From Fremontodendron californicum (Eukaryota; Streptophyta; Magnoliopsida; Malvales; Malvaceae), in the NCBI GenBank assembly GCA_030761205.1, contig JAULJL010000005.1:6597501-6661500 (forward strand): a DNA stretch of 64,000 nucleotides. The letters run 5' to 3'. The notes beneath the pieces are model-generated. The model searched no databases. It was not told the origin of the DNA and saw nothing but the letters and a program-made list of their open reading frames with translations. Below, one piece after another: positions 12,170 to 24,300 of the stretch; the stretch's first letter is position 1; each line of letters opens with the position of its first letter. The position numbers and the translations under genes are program-made.

Positions 12170-12972
12170 TAGAGGTGGCAAAATGAACCCGAACTCGAAA
12201 ACCCGCCCAGGAAAACCCGAACCCGAACCCGTCCAAACCCGATTTGACCAAAAAGTCAAAAACCCGAATCCGAAAAAACCCGAACCCGAATGGGCCCGAA
12301 CCCGAATGGACCCGAACCCGAATGGGCCCGAACCCGAATGAGCCCGAACCCGAGACCGGCCCGAACCCGAACCCGAATTTAATACTAAAAATAAAAATAA
12401 TCAAATTGCAATTAATTAATTTTTTTTTTTACAAAGCAATAACTTTAATTATTAATTTTATTCTAATTTTTTTAAAATAATTTAATTAAAATTTAAAATT
12501 TAATATATATATATATATGATGATGAAATAATAATTTTATCAAAAAGTAAATTATATTTTGTACTTATAAGTTATAACTTTAACGTCTCATATCATGATG
12601 AATTTACAATCTAAATATTTTAAATTCTTGAAAATTTTAGAGATTTAAAAAAAAAATTGACACTAATTAAATTATTCTTTAAGGGTAAAAAAATTTGACA
12701 ATAATTCAATTATTTTGGCCTTTTGGGTTATACTTATACGGTTAGGTTAGAGTGGGTTTAATTGGATTATGGCTTTCATGGGATTTTATTTTAGCGGGTG
12801 GGTTTAATGTGGTTTTGGATTTTATGGCCTTTTGGTTTTGGGTATATTTATTATATATTAATAAATAATCATATTAATTATATATTTATTACGTATAATT
12901 TAAATATAAATTATATTTTTTTAATACTACTTTATAATTTATACTTTATACTGATGAAAAAATATAAGTACT

Positions 12973-13010
<38 letters not shown>

Positions 13011-13695
13011 TGACTATAAGCATAAAATTTTTGCATTTTATAAGTATATAAACGAATAGATGAAGACCAGAATTTATTTTTAAAAGTTTTTTATTTTATA
13101 GTGAATATAAATTATAATGTATTTATATTTTGAAATTCGAGTTCATCAAATCAATTATTTTAAATATCTATATGATTAAAATATAATATATCATATTTTT
13201 TATAATAAATTATTTCAAAATTTGATTTTATATAACAAATTAATTTCTTATTCTTTTGGTGCTAACAAATATTAATTTTAAAAAATAAATATAATTAAAA
13301 ATATCATATAATAGCAAAAGTATAAAAATAATAATAAATTAATAATTTGTTTTTAGATATAAATATTTAAATTACGTAAAAATGATTACATCTAATATAA
13401 AATAAAATGATGTAAAACATACCTGAATCCAGACCGAACCCGAACCCAGACCGAACCCGAACCCGAACCCGAATGGGCCCGAACCCGAATGGGCCCGAAC
13501 CCGAATGAGCCCGAACCCGAATGAGCCCGAACCCGAATGAGCCCGAACCCGAATGGACCCGAACCCGAATGAGCCCGAACCCGGATGGACCCGAACCCGA
13601 ATGAGCCCGAGCCCGAATGAGCCCGAACCCGAATGGACCCGAACCCGAATGAACCCGACCCGAACCCGCCCGAACCCGCCCAATTGCCACCTCTA
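12170..13695. mobile_element. Non-autonomous hAT element with CCCGAA-rich ends, copy 1
   Basis: The ends are TAGAGGTGGCAAAATGAACC and the near inverse ...AATTGCCACCTCTA. Both are flanked by a perfect 8-bp duplication AAGCCATG (12162-12169 and 13696-13703), the hallmark of hAT transposition. Both subterminal regions are packed with CCCGAACCCGAA-type repeats, so the two ends can fold back on one another. The interior is AT-rich with an (AT)n tract at 12975-13008 and no transposase reading frame. A relative lies at 59161-60427. Gly-rich reading frames in the ends are artefacts of the repeat. Confidence 0.92.
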
Positions 13696-13703
13696 AAGCC
13701 ATG

Positions 13704-14212
13704 CATGCATGATTTTCTCAAAAAGCTGAGTTCAAATTATTTTCTCGCAATAAACAAAAATAATATAATTATTCTCTTTTCACTTTCTTCTGAATTTTAG
13801 TGACATTTAATTAGTAGACTTCATATCATAGGATGAAATTGACAATGATAAATTAAATAAAGGTCATATAGTGACATAATAAAATATGAATTTCGAGTTT
13901 AAGAATGAATAATGATCAACATGAATATGCATTTGAATACTTGATTTGACTCGAGTATAAATGTAAGTATTTTTTATTTAAACTTTAGTTTAAATCTGAA
14001 TCTTATTTTTCAAAGCCATGTCTTAAACGGAACAAGAAAAGGGAGCCAAAATTTTATGTCCCAATATCATGCATAAACCTAATAATTTTAAATACGACAC
14101 AATTAATACATTTCATATTCGTATTTAAAATTTTGATATATTTAATAATGTGTCTATTCATGTTTACACAATTAACAAAAAAAGAAACACAAAACACAAA
14201 ACACGATACACG

Positions 14213-14279
<67 letters not shown>

Positions 14280-14340
14280 AATGACCAAATCTAATACTAC
14301 ATATAATTAATGAATTTTTTAGACAGTTTGAAAACTTTCA
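13704..14340. other. Intergenic with ACATAT microsatellite and a cgtgtcgtg-type repeat fragment
   Basis: No gene seen. From about 14085 there is a diverged fragment of the ACACGACAC-rich repeat family also seen at 19395, 44935, 50353 and 53160. A hexanucleotide ACATAT array spans about 14212-14277. Confidence 0.5.
14212..14277. repeat. (ACATAT)n microsatellite
   Basis: About eleven near-perfect hexanucleotide units of ATACAT/ACATAT. Confidence 0.95.
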
Positions 14341-14809
14341 TCCTTGTTGAATTATATTTGGCTTTTTAATTTCAAGTTTTCACTATCAAATCCAAGATTG
14401 CCTACCATGTTACAAAATCCTCAAGGAGTTTGTCAGTTAGCAACTAAGGGAATGGATCTTGACAAAAGAAGGCAATAATTCAAGCTGATCAAAATGTCTA
14501 TCAAAGCTAGTACACAATTAGAGAAACATCAGCCTCAGAAAACAACCCCTTAGGCCTTTAACACACAAATTTTCAACCAGGGCGGTTAAAAGAACATTGA
14601 TAACATGGTTCAGATTTTGTAGCATTTTCTCTTCACTTTTTCTCCATGACTACAACAGGTCATAAGGTACATATACTTAATTTTATGTCTGTTAGCATCT
14701 AGGGGAATGGATCTTGACAAAAATGGAGTCAAACATTCTGAAATATTAATGGGTTATCAGATTCTTAATTTTAGAGGTTGAAAATTAACATCTAGCTCAA
14801 AGTCAATCG

Positions 14810-15030
14810 AATTGGATCAGCGATTGAATTGGTTCAATTAGAAATCAACAAGTTCGACGGTTCAATATTATAGATAGAATCGAAAAAAATGTTGAACCAA
14901 TAAGAATCGGATAAAAACCGTGAACTAGAAAATGGAAAAACCGTTAAAAACTCAATAAAAACCGAAAATAATGATTTTTTAAATTATTTTTTGAGGTTTT
15001 TTTAATCCAATTGATTCAACTTCGGATCCC
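14810..15030. repeat. ACCGG-rich dispersed repeat, fragment
   Basis: Diverged GAACC/AACCG-rich sequence (AATTGGTTCAATTAGAAATC, GAACCAATAAG, AAAACCGTTAAAAACTC) resembling longer copies at 23545-23890 and 53412-53790. Boundaries are uncertain. Confidence 0.4.
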
Positions 15031-15410
15031 TTTTTTTATCCCTTGCTCAAAGTCCCAAATCATACATTGTCTTTTTTGTCTTTTCCAGGGAAGTTAAATT
15101 GCTATAAGTGGATAAATTAATATCTTCTGAATCTATCACTCTTTTGATGTCTTTGTCTTTTCAGAGATAGGAAATGGATCTTGACAAAATGTACCCATCT
15201 GGGCTTTCGTTCAAAAGGCTGACAAATTAGATTACAAACTTCTTAAATCTTCATGCTTCAATTTTCCAGACATTTTTTCTAGTGCAGAAATTGTTATTTG
15301 GCCTGGTTTTTGAATTTACCCTTTCATTTTATTGACGAATTGATCATCTAAACCATACCTTTTTCCATTGATTTTAACATACATTTATCATTAAGTCAAA
15401 TACTTAAGTG

Positions 15411-15535
15411 TGTGAACTCAGGTTTAGTTTAGTTGATTCATGCAGTCACTTTTAAGAAATAATATCTATTAAGTTTAGAGTTCGAATTCCAACACATTTA
15501 CAATCAATTTTTCTATCTCAGACTGCGACCTTTTT
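15411..15535 (+). mobile_element. tRNA-derived SINE, copy 1
   Basis: The sequence GTTTAGTTTAGTTGATTCAT resembles a polymerase III A box, and about 50 bp further GAGTTCGAATTCC resembles a B box (GGTTCGANTCC). Other family members lie at 20745 (minus strand), 22311, 25238/42896 (split) and 57001. It ends in a T-rich tail. Confidence 0.65.
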
Positions 15536-15826
15536 TGTAAAAATAAAATAAATAAAAAAAACTCAAGTAAAACATTACCTACAAATCGTTTGTCTAAACC
15601 TCTCTAATTTGTATTGAATTCTTATTATGTAAAAAAAAAATAGGTCTTATGGTCATGACTTAATGTGACAATTTGCATCCATTGATTGTGGTTTTCAAGC
15701 CTTCTTTTTCACTCAAAAGGAAATTTAAATTTATATCTCCTCATTTTTCCTTGCTGTGATTATAGGAAGATACAAAATCCACATTCTAATTGTTTTTAGT
15801 AGCTAAGGGGGATGGATCTTGACAAA

Positions 15827-17160
15827 TTTAAGGGCATTGCAATTTGCAGTTAGTTTATATGATCTCAAGGAAAGTTTAAAAATAAAGCTATAAGTAGGTT
15901 CAGTTTATTTTTATATATCGACAATAAAGTTTTTTAACTTTACAAGCCGATTAAGAGATTGTAATATGTTTTATTTTTTTTAAATAATCTTTAAGAAATA
16001 TGTATTATCCTACTAACCCGACTTGTGAAGTCTAAAAACTTAGCATAACTTCTCTTAAGTTGATCTAGCAATATTTTCATAGTAAAGTAATTAAATATTA
16101 ACCGAGCAGTCATCATAGACTCTTTAAGATTTTTTAACAGAAGTTTTACACCAGTAAATGATAATTACAGTCCTTTCAAATGACTAAATCCCACAAAAAA
16201 AGGAACAAAATTTTATGCAGGCCCTAAATTTCTTCAATCACACAATTACACTTTTACCAACAAAGATTAAAAAAAGGGGTAAATTTCCTAATCTATATAT
16301 ATGAGCTAGGAAAGAATTTATGAGTATGAGTGGTACTAATTTCAGTGTAAGCAACACAAATTATTGCCATAAAAATTAAACAATATCTTAGGTATTAAGA
16401 TTAGCATTGATATATGTTTTATTTTCACTATTACTATTTTTATTTTATAATCTGAACCATTTACAAACCTGAATTACATATAGATCAAAATCGATAAAGA
16501 TATATATCTCCTAATTTCAGATAGTCTAACGTTTTTATACTAGATTAACATTGTGAACATTGAGAATGGGTTGATTTTTTTTTATAGATTTTGTTCGACA
16601 TTAGATATATACATATCCATTATCTAGGTAGAAAAGAAAAAAATTATATAAAGAAATATTTTTTTTTAAAAAAAATACGTATTCGTAGTTTTTTTTTTTT
16701 TTTTTCTTAAGAGAAGTGAGAAATTTGAAAGACGTGAATACTGTTATTGTATTATTTGGCATTATGATTTATTTAATTTTTTTATACTTTACTCGATCAA
16801 ATTTGTGATACTTGATTAATAAACTTATCCATATACCGGATAACCTATCATCGGCTCAAACTTGGTCCTAGACAAAATTTTCCAAAGCGAAGCTAGGCCC
16901 AACCAACTTGTGATAATATTTTGGAACTCTAAAAACCTTGGACTTTTTTGTTATTTTTTTATCCATAATGAGCCTAACATTATGCTGTTAAGCACGACCT
17001 GAGACGAAAAAGAAGCCCAATTAGTAGAATTTGGGCTGAAATCCCATTTTTTGCATTTCAATTGCGTTGTTATGATGATAATAATGGATCACAACTTTTC
17101 TCATGTTCATTATTTTTCTGCACATAAATTTTGCAAAGTCTTGTATAATTCTTCTTTTTT
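15827..17160. other. Intergenic, AT-rich, no gene recognised
   Basis: Long A and T runs and no exon-like segment were seen on either strand. Confidence 0.5.
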
Positions 17161-17689
17161 TTTTTTTTTTTTGTCTCGTGGGTAACAATGGCTGTATTTT
17201 CTAAAGAAGTTGAAGTATGCAGCAAGGGAGAAGAGTTTTCTCAGTTGAGAAATCATCTCGAATGGCGCAATGGCAACTGGGTTTCTTCCAAGGAAAGGTT
17301 GTTTTGAATTTTAGATCACTTTTTTTTTAAGGGGATTTCTCTGTTATTGCTTTAATCTGTTTTTATTAAGCAGGAAATTAAAGCCTATGTTTATAGTTTT
17401 AGGATGGAAAATTTGGTAGGAGAAATAGAAAATTGCTGTGCTAGAAATGAAGGGCGTTAGTCAATTAATCATTTATTCTAATTTGTAAGTGAAAGAGTTC
17501 TGAAAGGTTGATTCCTGCATCTTAGAACCTCCTAGAAAAAGTTCGTATGTATGAATCTTGTGCGGTTGTATATGCTCGTTTTGAGATTAAATAAAAGTGC
17601 AATCAGAATTCTTTACATCTTTGATGATGTTGACGTCGAAGTTTTAAAACTAGTATATGCTATGTTTCTATATGTTTTTCAGTTTTTAG

Positions 17690-18440
17690 GTTGTGGATGT
17701 TGATAAAGCAAACATGGTTGATTTGATGAGGTTTTTATTGAGTTATATGCAAGCAATATCTACAAAAGATAGGGATGTTCAAATAGTCGGTTCAGTTAAT
17801 AATCGAACGAAATTTTAATTAACCGAATTTTTATTTTTTTTTAATCGTTAACCGAACTGAATAGTATAAGAGATGAATTAACCGAACCGAAATAATTTCG
17901 GTTAATTCGGTCGGTTTTTGATTAACCGAAATAAATACTCAATTTATTTTACAACCTATTTTTAATACATGATTTTATATTCAACCAAAATGTCAAAACA
18001 AGTTAATTGTACTCCATCCATAATAATATATCTAACCAACCAACCAAAATCGAAAAGAAAAGCATAATAAAGCTAGAATAAAATCTAAATATCAAACATA
18101 TATACTAAAACAACTAAGAAAATATAAAATATTTCGGTTACTATGGTTAATTCGATTAATTTCGCTATCGAACCAAATTAATCGAAAATTGAAATCTATC
18201 AAAATCTTTAACCGATCACCAAATCAAAATTTTTTTGGTTAACTGATTAACCGAACTGAATTAAATTTCGATCATTAATTCAGTTAAAACCAAATAATAA
18301 TACCCCTAACAACAGAGAGCTTATGGAGTCATCTGTACGACGTTTGTTGGGCGAGTTGGCCAAATTGAGTGACAGGCTTCCAGTGTCAAACTATTCTGGA
18401 TATGAGCAAACTCAACTCCCAGATTGATATGGACAAATTC
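17690..18440 (+). pseudogene. Possible relic of a Ran-type zinc-finger (VAR3-like) gene, split by a hAT element
   Basis: Two protein-like segments flank a hAT element (17770-18308). Before it, a frame reads DKANMVDLMRFLLSYMQAIS. After it, a different frame reads ELMESSVRRLLGELAKLSDR and, after a stop, YGQIPRTFGQNVEM. The second part resembles the linker ahead of the zinc finger in plant Ran-binding-type zinc-finger proteins, which from memory continues into a Cys-x2-Cys finger. No such finger follows here. An upstream exon-like ATG at 17188 with a donor near 17300 may belong to it. Arabidopsis At5g17790 (VAR3) lies beside BDG-like and CBR1 genes, which supports the guess. Stops, a frame change and the insertion argue that it is dead. 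Identity is tentative. Confidence 0.35.
17770..18308. mobile_element. hAT-like non-autonomous element inside the gene relic
   Basis: It starts TAGGGATGTTCAAATAGTCG and ends ...ATAATACCCCTA, an imperfect terminal inverted repeat of the Ac/hAT style. It is flanked by ACAAAAGA (17762-17769) and ACAACAGA (18309-18316), an 8-bp duplication with one mismatch. The interior is made of GTTAACCGAA-type repeats with no transposase. Confidence 0.8.
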
Positions 18441-18500
18441 CAAGAACTTTTGGGCAGAATGTTGAGATGTGTTGACGCAATGATTACTGGACTATTTTCA

Positions 18501-18910
18501 TTATGAGATATTGTCCGTTTTGGAGGTCTAAAGACTGTCTTATGATTTTATCCTTTGAAAAAAGACGCCTCATAGGGAAAGGATTGCCCTTGATTTATAA
18601 AATCACAATTCAATCCTTGGGTAGTCAATGTGGGATCGTTTTTTCCCTCAACACTAGACTCCCTAGTCAAGGGTGTAGACTGTGTTTTTTGCCGATGGCT
18701 GATACGGATCCAGAACAGATTCTCACAGACAGCACTATTGTTGATGCAAGGATTTGGACTGCGACCACTATGAAATATTGTCTGCTTTGGAGGTCTAAAG
18801 ACCGTCCTCACGGTTTTGTTTTTTGAAAAAAGATGCGCTTCATAAAAAAAGGATTGTCTTTGTTTTATATAACAGCTAATCAATCTGAGATCGTTTTTTT
18901 TTTTCTGACT
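18501..18910. repeat. Direct repeat of about 140 bp, 268 bp apart
   Basis: The segment starting ATGAGATATTGTCCGTTTTG (about 18503) recurs in diverged form at about 18771 (ATGAAATATTGTCTGCTTTG), each followed by GAGGTCTAAAGAC, a GAAAAAAGA block and a GGATCGTTTTTT-like end. The spacer includes CAACACTAGACTCCCTAGTC. It could be a damaged transposon; no reading frame is convincing. Confidence 0.5.
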
Positions 18911-20744
18911 GGATTTGCCCAAAGGTAGAATCTTTTATTTTCTATGACTTTCATAGATAGTCTAGTGTTATTTTCCCTTTTTCTGAGCTCCGGTGGTATA
19001 CTTTGAATAAGGTGCCAATGCCATACATTCCACTTTCACTCCGGAAGACGCCGCTGGAGAGGAGGTTGACATATCAATAATATCGTAGAAATCTTCCAGC
19101 TTGTGAACTCGGATTCGGGGCAGATCAGGAAACAAAAAAACAATATTGTATTATCAGGATAAGTTTTTTTTTTTTTTTTTTCTTTAAAACATCCAATAAT
19201 GATGTTTGTTAGAGAAGAAAATGAAATTTTTCCTAGAAAGTGATGTACCATATGACGTTTTTTGTGTTCTTCAAAATTCAACCATGGCAAAAATATTTTC
19301 TATGAGAATGAAGTTGGGAAGTTTCTTTCTAACATCTATTTTTATATATTTTTTAAATTTTTTGTGATGGTATAACTTTTAACATATGGTTGACAATTTT
19401 GAACACAATACGATTATATGATACGAAAAAAATAATTAAAATACGATAAAAAATAATATAAACACGACAGGAATACACAAAAATATCAAATTTATATAAA
19501 TTATTAACATGTCAAAATTTATATAAATATATAATATCTTCAACACAATTATAACAAATAAAAATACGACAGAAATACATTAATAACCCGATCTAATATC
19601 AACTTCCATGTCAAAATAGACCCTCCAACAAAATGATAGTGATTGTTTTAAAGATGTTTAAATTGTCAGAATCCGAAAGTGGGGATATAAAAATAATGAT
19701 AGTATATGTAAATAATATATTTTTTATAATTAATACAAATTTTAAAGATAAATTTTATCTTTTTCTATCTGAAATATTTTGATTTTTTTATTTGATTAAA
19801 GGAAAATTCGAATTTAATTTTTTGAGTAGAGAGATAATATATCATAGTCAAATGTGAGCATGCATATTGTTATATTTTTCAATGTTTAAGAATTACTCGT
19901 TATTCTATTAAAATAAAATACCACATTGGCCAAATAATAAAAAATAATCAAATTGGATTCCTTTTGTTGCCATCTTTTAGACAAAACATCTCATTTTTTT
20001 TCCTTTTGAAATAGTTTTTTTTTCATTTTCTAAAATAGCTAAAATAGAAAATAAATTAAGACATTTTTTAGGACTTCTAATTTTGGGTTACATACCGAGA
20101 ATCCTAACATATATTCCACCTATCTTTATCATTTTGTTTTGTCAACTCATTGTTTTGTGCATTAATTAAATTACAAATAATATAAGAAAAAATAAAGATT
20201 TTGTACGTCAACAATGTTTACTTGGAATAGAGGCATAATTGAGATTTTTATATTAAAAAAAAAAAAAAAAAAAAGAAATTGAAGAACTACTTTGTTAAAA
20301 TATCACGCCAAGAAGGTGATCATCTTAATTAGTATATATTATTGAGAATTTTTTTCGATACTTCTATTATTGAGATTTAAAAGAGTAATATGACCACCTT
20401 TCACTGCAAAAAATTAAGAAAATTGATAAAAAAAAAAAAAAAAATCGAATTTGATACATTTTAAATTGAAAGACAAATAAATAATATCACTTGATGTCAA
20501 GCTTTGGTCTAAATTAACATAATCCTTAACAAATTGATGTTAAGAAATTAAGATAATTATTTTCTATTTGTTTGAAAATAAGATAACATAATTTGGTTAA
20601 AACATAAATATTATAAATATAAAGACATTTTTTTTTATTGTAGAAATCATATGAAAGAAGAAAAAAAAAGTTATAGGTTGTAGCCCAGCCTTTTTAACAT
20701 GTTTATTATTTTATTTTTTTTATATAAAGGAGATAGCAGTCTGG
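18911..20744. other. Intergenic, AT-rich, with a cgtgtcgtg-type repeat fragment
   Basis: No gene seen. About 19395-19620 contains a diverged ACACGACAC-type repeat (TTGACAATTTTGAACACAAT and following) related to the hAT-like element at 50353-50578, in opposite orientation. Long poly-A and poly-T runs occur at 19170, 20255 and 20430. Confidence 0.45.
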
Positions 20745-20848
20745 GAATGAGAGAAGCAGTTGTAAATATTAAGATTCGAATTTCAAACATGTTGGATACT
20801 AAATCTTTAAAATAATTGTATGAACCAACTAAGTTAAGTTTTGAATTC
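20745..20848 (-). mobile_element. tRNA-derived SINE, minus strand
   Basis: On the minus strand it reads AACTTAACTTAGTTGGTTCA (A-box-like) and, about 50 bp later, GAAATTCGAATCTTAATATT (B-box-like). The same order and spacing occur in the other SINE copies. Its ends are not sharply defined. Confidence 0.6.
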
Positions 20849-21007
20849 ATTATCTACTATGTATTGGCCTATTAGCTTTCTTTTAGTATGAGTAATTTAT
20901 ATCCTACATTTATAAAACAATTCCTTTATATACATTATATAAATTCCTTGTTCTATTTAATTTAATTTATTCACATTCTCTTCCATCTTTGACCCATTAC
21001 TACTACA

Positions 21008-21257
21008 TAGAGGTGATCATGGGCCGGGCCGCAGTCCGGTTTTTTTTGTTTTCCTCTGTCCAGGCCCGGCCCTGGGTAGCCCAAGCCCGCCCGTTTATGC
21101 CCGAATCACTGTTCATTAGAATAAAAAAATAATTTTTTTTATTTTTTTTATAATTAAAATTAAAAAATAATAATATTATATTAAAAATTACTGTTCCGGG
21201 CCAGGCCGGCCCGGAACATAAAAACTCCTGCCCAGGCCCGGCCCGTGAGCAGGTCTA
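21008..21257. mobile_element. 250-bp hAT MITE just upstream of the BDG-like promoter
   Basis: The ends TAGAGGTGATCATGGGCCGG and ...GCCCGTGAGCAGGTCTA are imperfect inverted repeats. A perfect 8-bp duplication CTACTACA flanks them (21000-21007 and 21258-21265). The subterminal regions are GGCCCGGCC-rich and the centre is AT-rich. It ends about 20 bp before a TATA-like sequence of the hydrolase gene. Confidence 0.92.
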
Positions 21258-21276
21258 CTACTACATAAAATATAGG

Positions 21277-21283
21277 TATAAAA
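21277..21283 (+). promoter_or_regulatory. TATA-box candidate of the BDG-like gene
   Basis: TATAAAA lies about 95 bp before the chosen ATG, a plausible distance for a short 5' UTR. No other TATA-like motif stands nearer. Confidence 0.5.
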
Positions 21284-21378
21284 GTCCTTCAACCCAAGCT
21301 AAAGTCTTTAAGTTTTGATGTTCTAATTATTATTTTTTCTCAACCATAGTTTTGACATAAATCACCTCTTCTCTTCCC

Positions 21379-24300
21379 ATGTTTGATTCAACTTTCCTTG
21401 GAAAATGGAAAAGAAAATGTGCCCAAAACCTCCTCTCAGCTCCAAATTTTATTGTGTTTTCATATCTTGATTTTCTTGATTCTGTTTTCTGTGTCATATA
21501 CAAATATCTTGATGAGTTCTTTGAAGGGAAGGCCTCTCCATGTTACTGCACAAACAAGAAGAGTGAGATTAATAATGGGAGCAATGGGAAATTAGGTGGT
21601 GAAAATGAGGAAATTGCTGGGACATTGTCAGAGACTTTGCACGGAAGGAGAAAGAAATTGAAGGAATTGATTGTTTTACTTCAATTTGTGGAAAAAATAT
21701 TGTTGAACAAAAACAAAGGTGTTGAAGCTAATAACTATAGTTTCCGGAACCAAAAAAATGATGCTGCTGTTTATAGATTTGGAAATAGGTGGTCTGATTG
21801 TGGGTGTCATTCTTGCATCTCCTGGATGAAGACTGATGATCCCAAGCTTCATGTTGAGGTGAAGGAGGCTTCTTCACAAGGTTTGTAACTGCTTCAGGTT
21901 GATCACAATGCATTTCTTTAAAAAGTTTGATTAAAAAAAATTCGAATTCAACTCTTTAAGCAATTAGGATGCCCGAAGATCCTGCTTAAACTTGCTCAAA
22001 GGTCGGGGAGCCCGTCCGGCTCGACAGACCCGGCTCGTATTAGGTGAGTCTGGACAAAAGTTTTAGTGATTCGGGCCGGCTCGCTCCGACCTGAATAACT
22101 GTTTAACTAATAAAAAATTATACTTTTATTTAATTTAATTATAAAAATAAAATTTTAATTTTATTTGAACAGTGAATCGGGTCCATGGGCCAGGCTTAGG
22201 TAAGGAAAAAAAATTCGAGTCGTGTCCCAATCCATGAGCAGATCTAATCCTGCTTAATGATTTTAAATTGTATACTTTAATATGACATCAAAAATTTTCA
22301 TCATCGAATATGAAGTTTAGTTCAGTTGGTTCATATAATCACTTTTAATATTTGATATTAATAAATTTAAAATTTGAATCTCAATATTTACGGGGCTCCG
22401 TAAACTTTTTTATGGCCACCAAGCTAGTTATCTTTGACATCAATCACTACTTTTGTTTCATTTTGACAGCCATTACAAAGGATTCAAAGGGAAATCCAAA
22501 TCCAAATGAAAACGTCATATTCATACATGGGATTCTGAGTTCTTCCTCATTTTGGACAAAAACGGTTTTCCCAAAGCTATGTGAATCAAAGAAGAGCAAA
22601 GACTACAGCATGTTTGCAGTTGATCTATTGGGATATGGAAAAAGTCCAAAGCCAAGGGACAATTTATACACTTTAAAAGACCATGTGGAATGGATTGAGA
22701 AATCTTTAATCTCCCAATTTCAATTAAATTCTTTCCACTTGGTTGCTCACTCCATGGGCTGCATTATTGGATTAGCCTTAGCTGCTAAACACTCCAAATC
22801 CCTCAAATCCATAACCCTTGTAGCCCCTGTAAGTATATATATAAAGTTCGTATTTGATATACTAATAGTAAAAAAAATTAATTTCACAAACGAGATTAAA
22901 AATATGTCGCATGTTTTATTTATTTATTTTTTTAAAAAAAACTTTAATACACCTTAGGAGATATGAATTATTCTACTAATTCTACTTGTGGAGCCTAAAA
23001 ACTCCATTAACAGAGAATCAAATAATTTTTCATATATATAAAATGACAAGTTTAATATAGACAATCAAATCAAGTTGCCTATAATTAATATAAAAAGATT
23101 TTGGTTTTGATCTAACTTTGGGGGGTTTTGGATTAATGTTTAAATATTGTTCAGCCATACTTTCCATCAAAGGATGGAGTAGAATTCACAGCGATGAAGT
23201 GCCTTACACCCAAGAGATTGTGGCCGCCAGTAGCGTTTATTTCATCGATCATGGCATGGTATGAACACTTGGGTCGATGTGTCTGTTTATTAATGTGCCG
23301 AAATCATAGGACATGGGAAGCACTTATTAAGCGACTCACCGGATCAAGGTAATCAACATTTTTGCTAACAAGTATTTTTGTATTATATACAATAATTAAA
23401 AAAATAATATGATCAATTTTAATCATGATTGAAAAGATAAGATCAAGGTAATTAAGATTTTTTGCTAACAAGTATTTTTGTATTATATACAATAATTAAA
23501 AAAATAATATGATCAATTTTAATCATGATTGAAAAGATAAGATCAGACCGACCGATCAGATCGATTCAATTGAGAATCGATAATTTGTTCTATCCAGTAC
23601 TATAGATTTTAAAATTGAGAATCTATCGACCTAGTAAAAAATTGGTTTTATATTTATTTATTTTTTAAAATTATTTTGTAAGTAATGATCAATGAGATTT
23701 AAACATTTAACCTCTTAATTTTATATTAAAAATTATATCATTAAATCAAATATTTATTTTTTATTACTTATTTAATATTTAAATTATTTATTTTAATATT
23801 TAAATTATTTTAGTTTGAAGCTATTAAACTCATAATCAAATGTTTCATTGATTTGATTTTCAATTCGATTTTTTCAACATTAATTTTAATACATTAAAAA
23901 ATATATAACTTTAAAAATATTATTAGAACACTCAAAAATAAAACCCTAACGACTGTAGAATTTGATCATGTGTTTTTGGAGCCATTAAAACAGATAATTA
24001 ATCTTACACTGTTATATCTTCTCTTTGTTGGGTTTTAATTAGGGATCTGAATTTCATGCTTTTGGACTTAACAAAGCACACCCATCATTCAGGCTGGCAT
24101 ACCACACATAATGTGCTATATAGGGGAGTAAAACTGATGGATAAAAACCTGGAAACTCTGATGAAATCCAGGAAAAAAGTCCACATTATTCTGGGAACCA
24201 GAGACAAATCTGTTCCTCCAGATTGTGGCAACAACATCAAGAATAAATTCCCAGATGTGGAGGTTAACAACATCCCAAACGCTGGCCACCGCTCTGTCAT

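Larger units (their letters stand above)
14444..15826 (+). other. Four dispersed copies of a 23-nt motif in otherwise unique non-coding DNA
   Basis: The core ATGGATCTTGACAAA, preceded by a CTAAGGG-like stretch, occurs at 14444-14466, 14699-14721, 15166-15188 and 15803-15826. The surrounding sequence differs at every copy, so these are not units of a longer tandem repeat. No long reading frame links them. Each core could start a tiny frame beginning MDLDK. Multiple small-RNA target sites or protein-binding sites in a non-coding transcript would look like this, but the function is unknown to me. Confidence 0.6.

Noticed and set aside
12170..13695. CCCGAACCC repeats resembling interstitial telomere DNA
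   Set aside because: The plant telomere unit is CCCTAAA/TTTAGGG. These repeats are confined to the two ends of hAT elements with inverted repeats and 8-bp duplications.
13367..13721. Overlapping minus-strand frames rich in Gly, Ser, Phe and Arg
   Set aside because: They are translations of the CCCGAA repeat in all three frames and are not genes. The same applies to 12060-12404 and 60161-60432.
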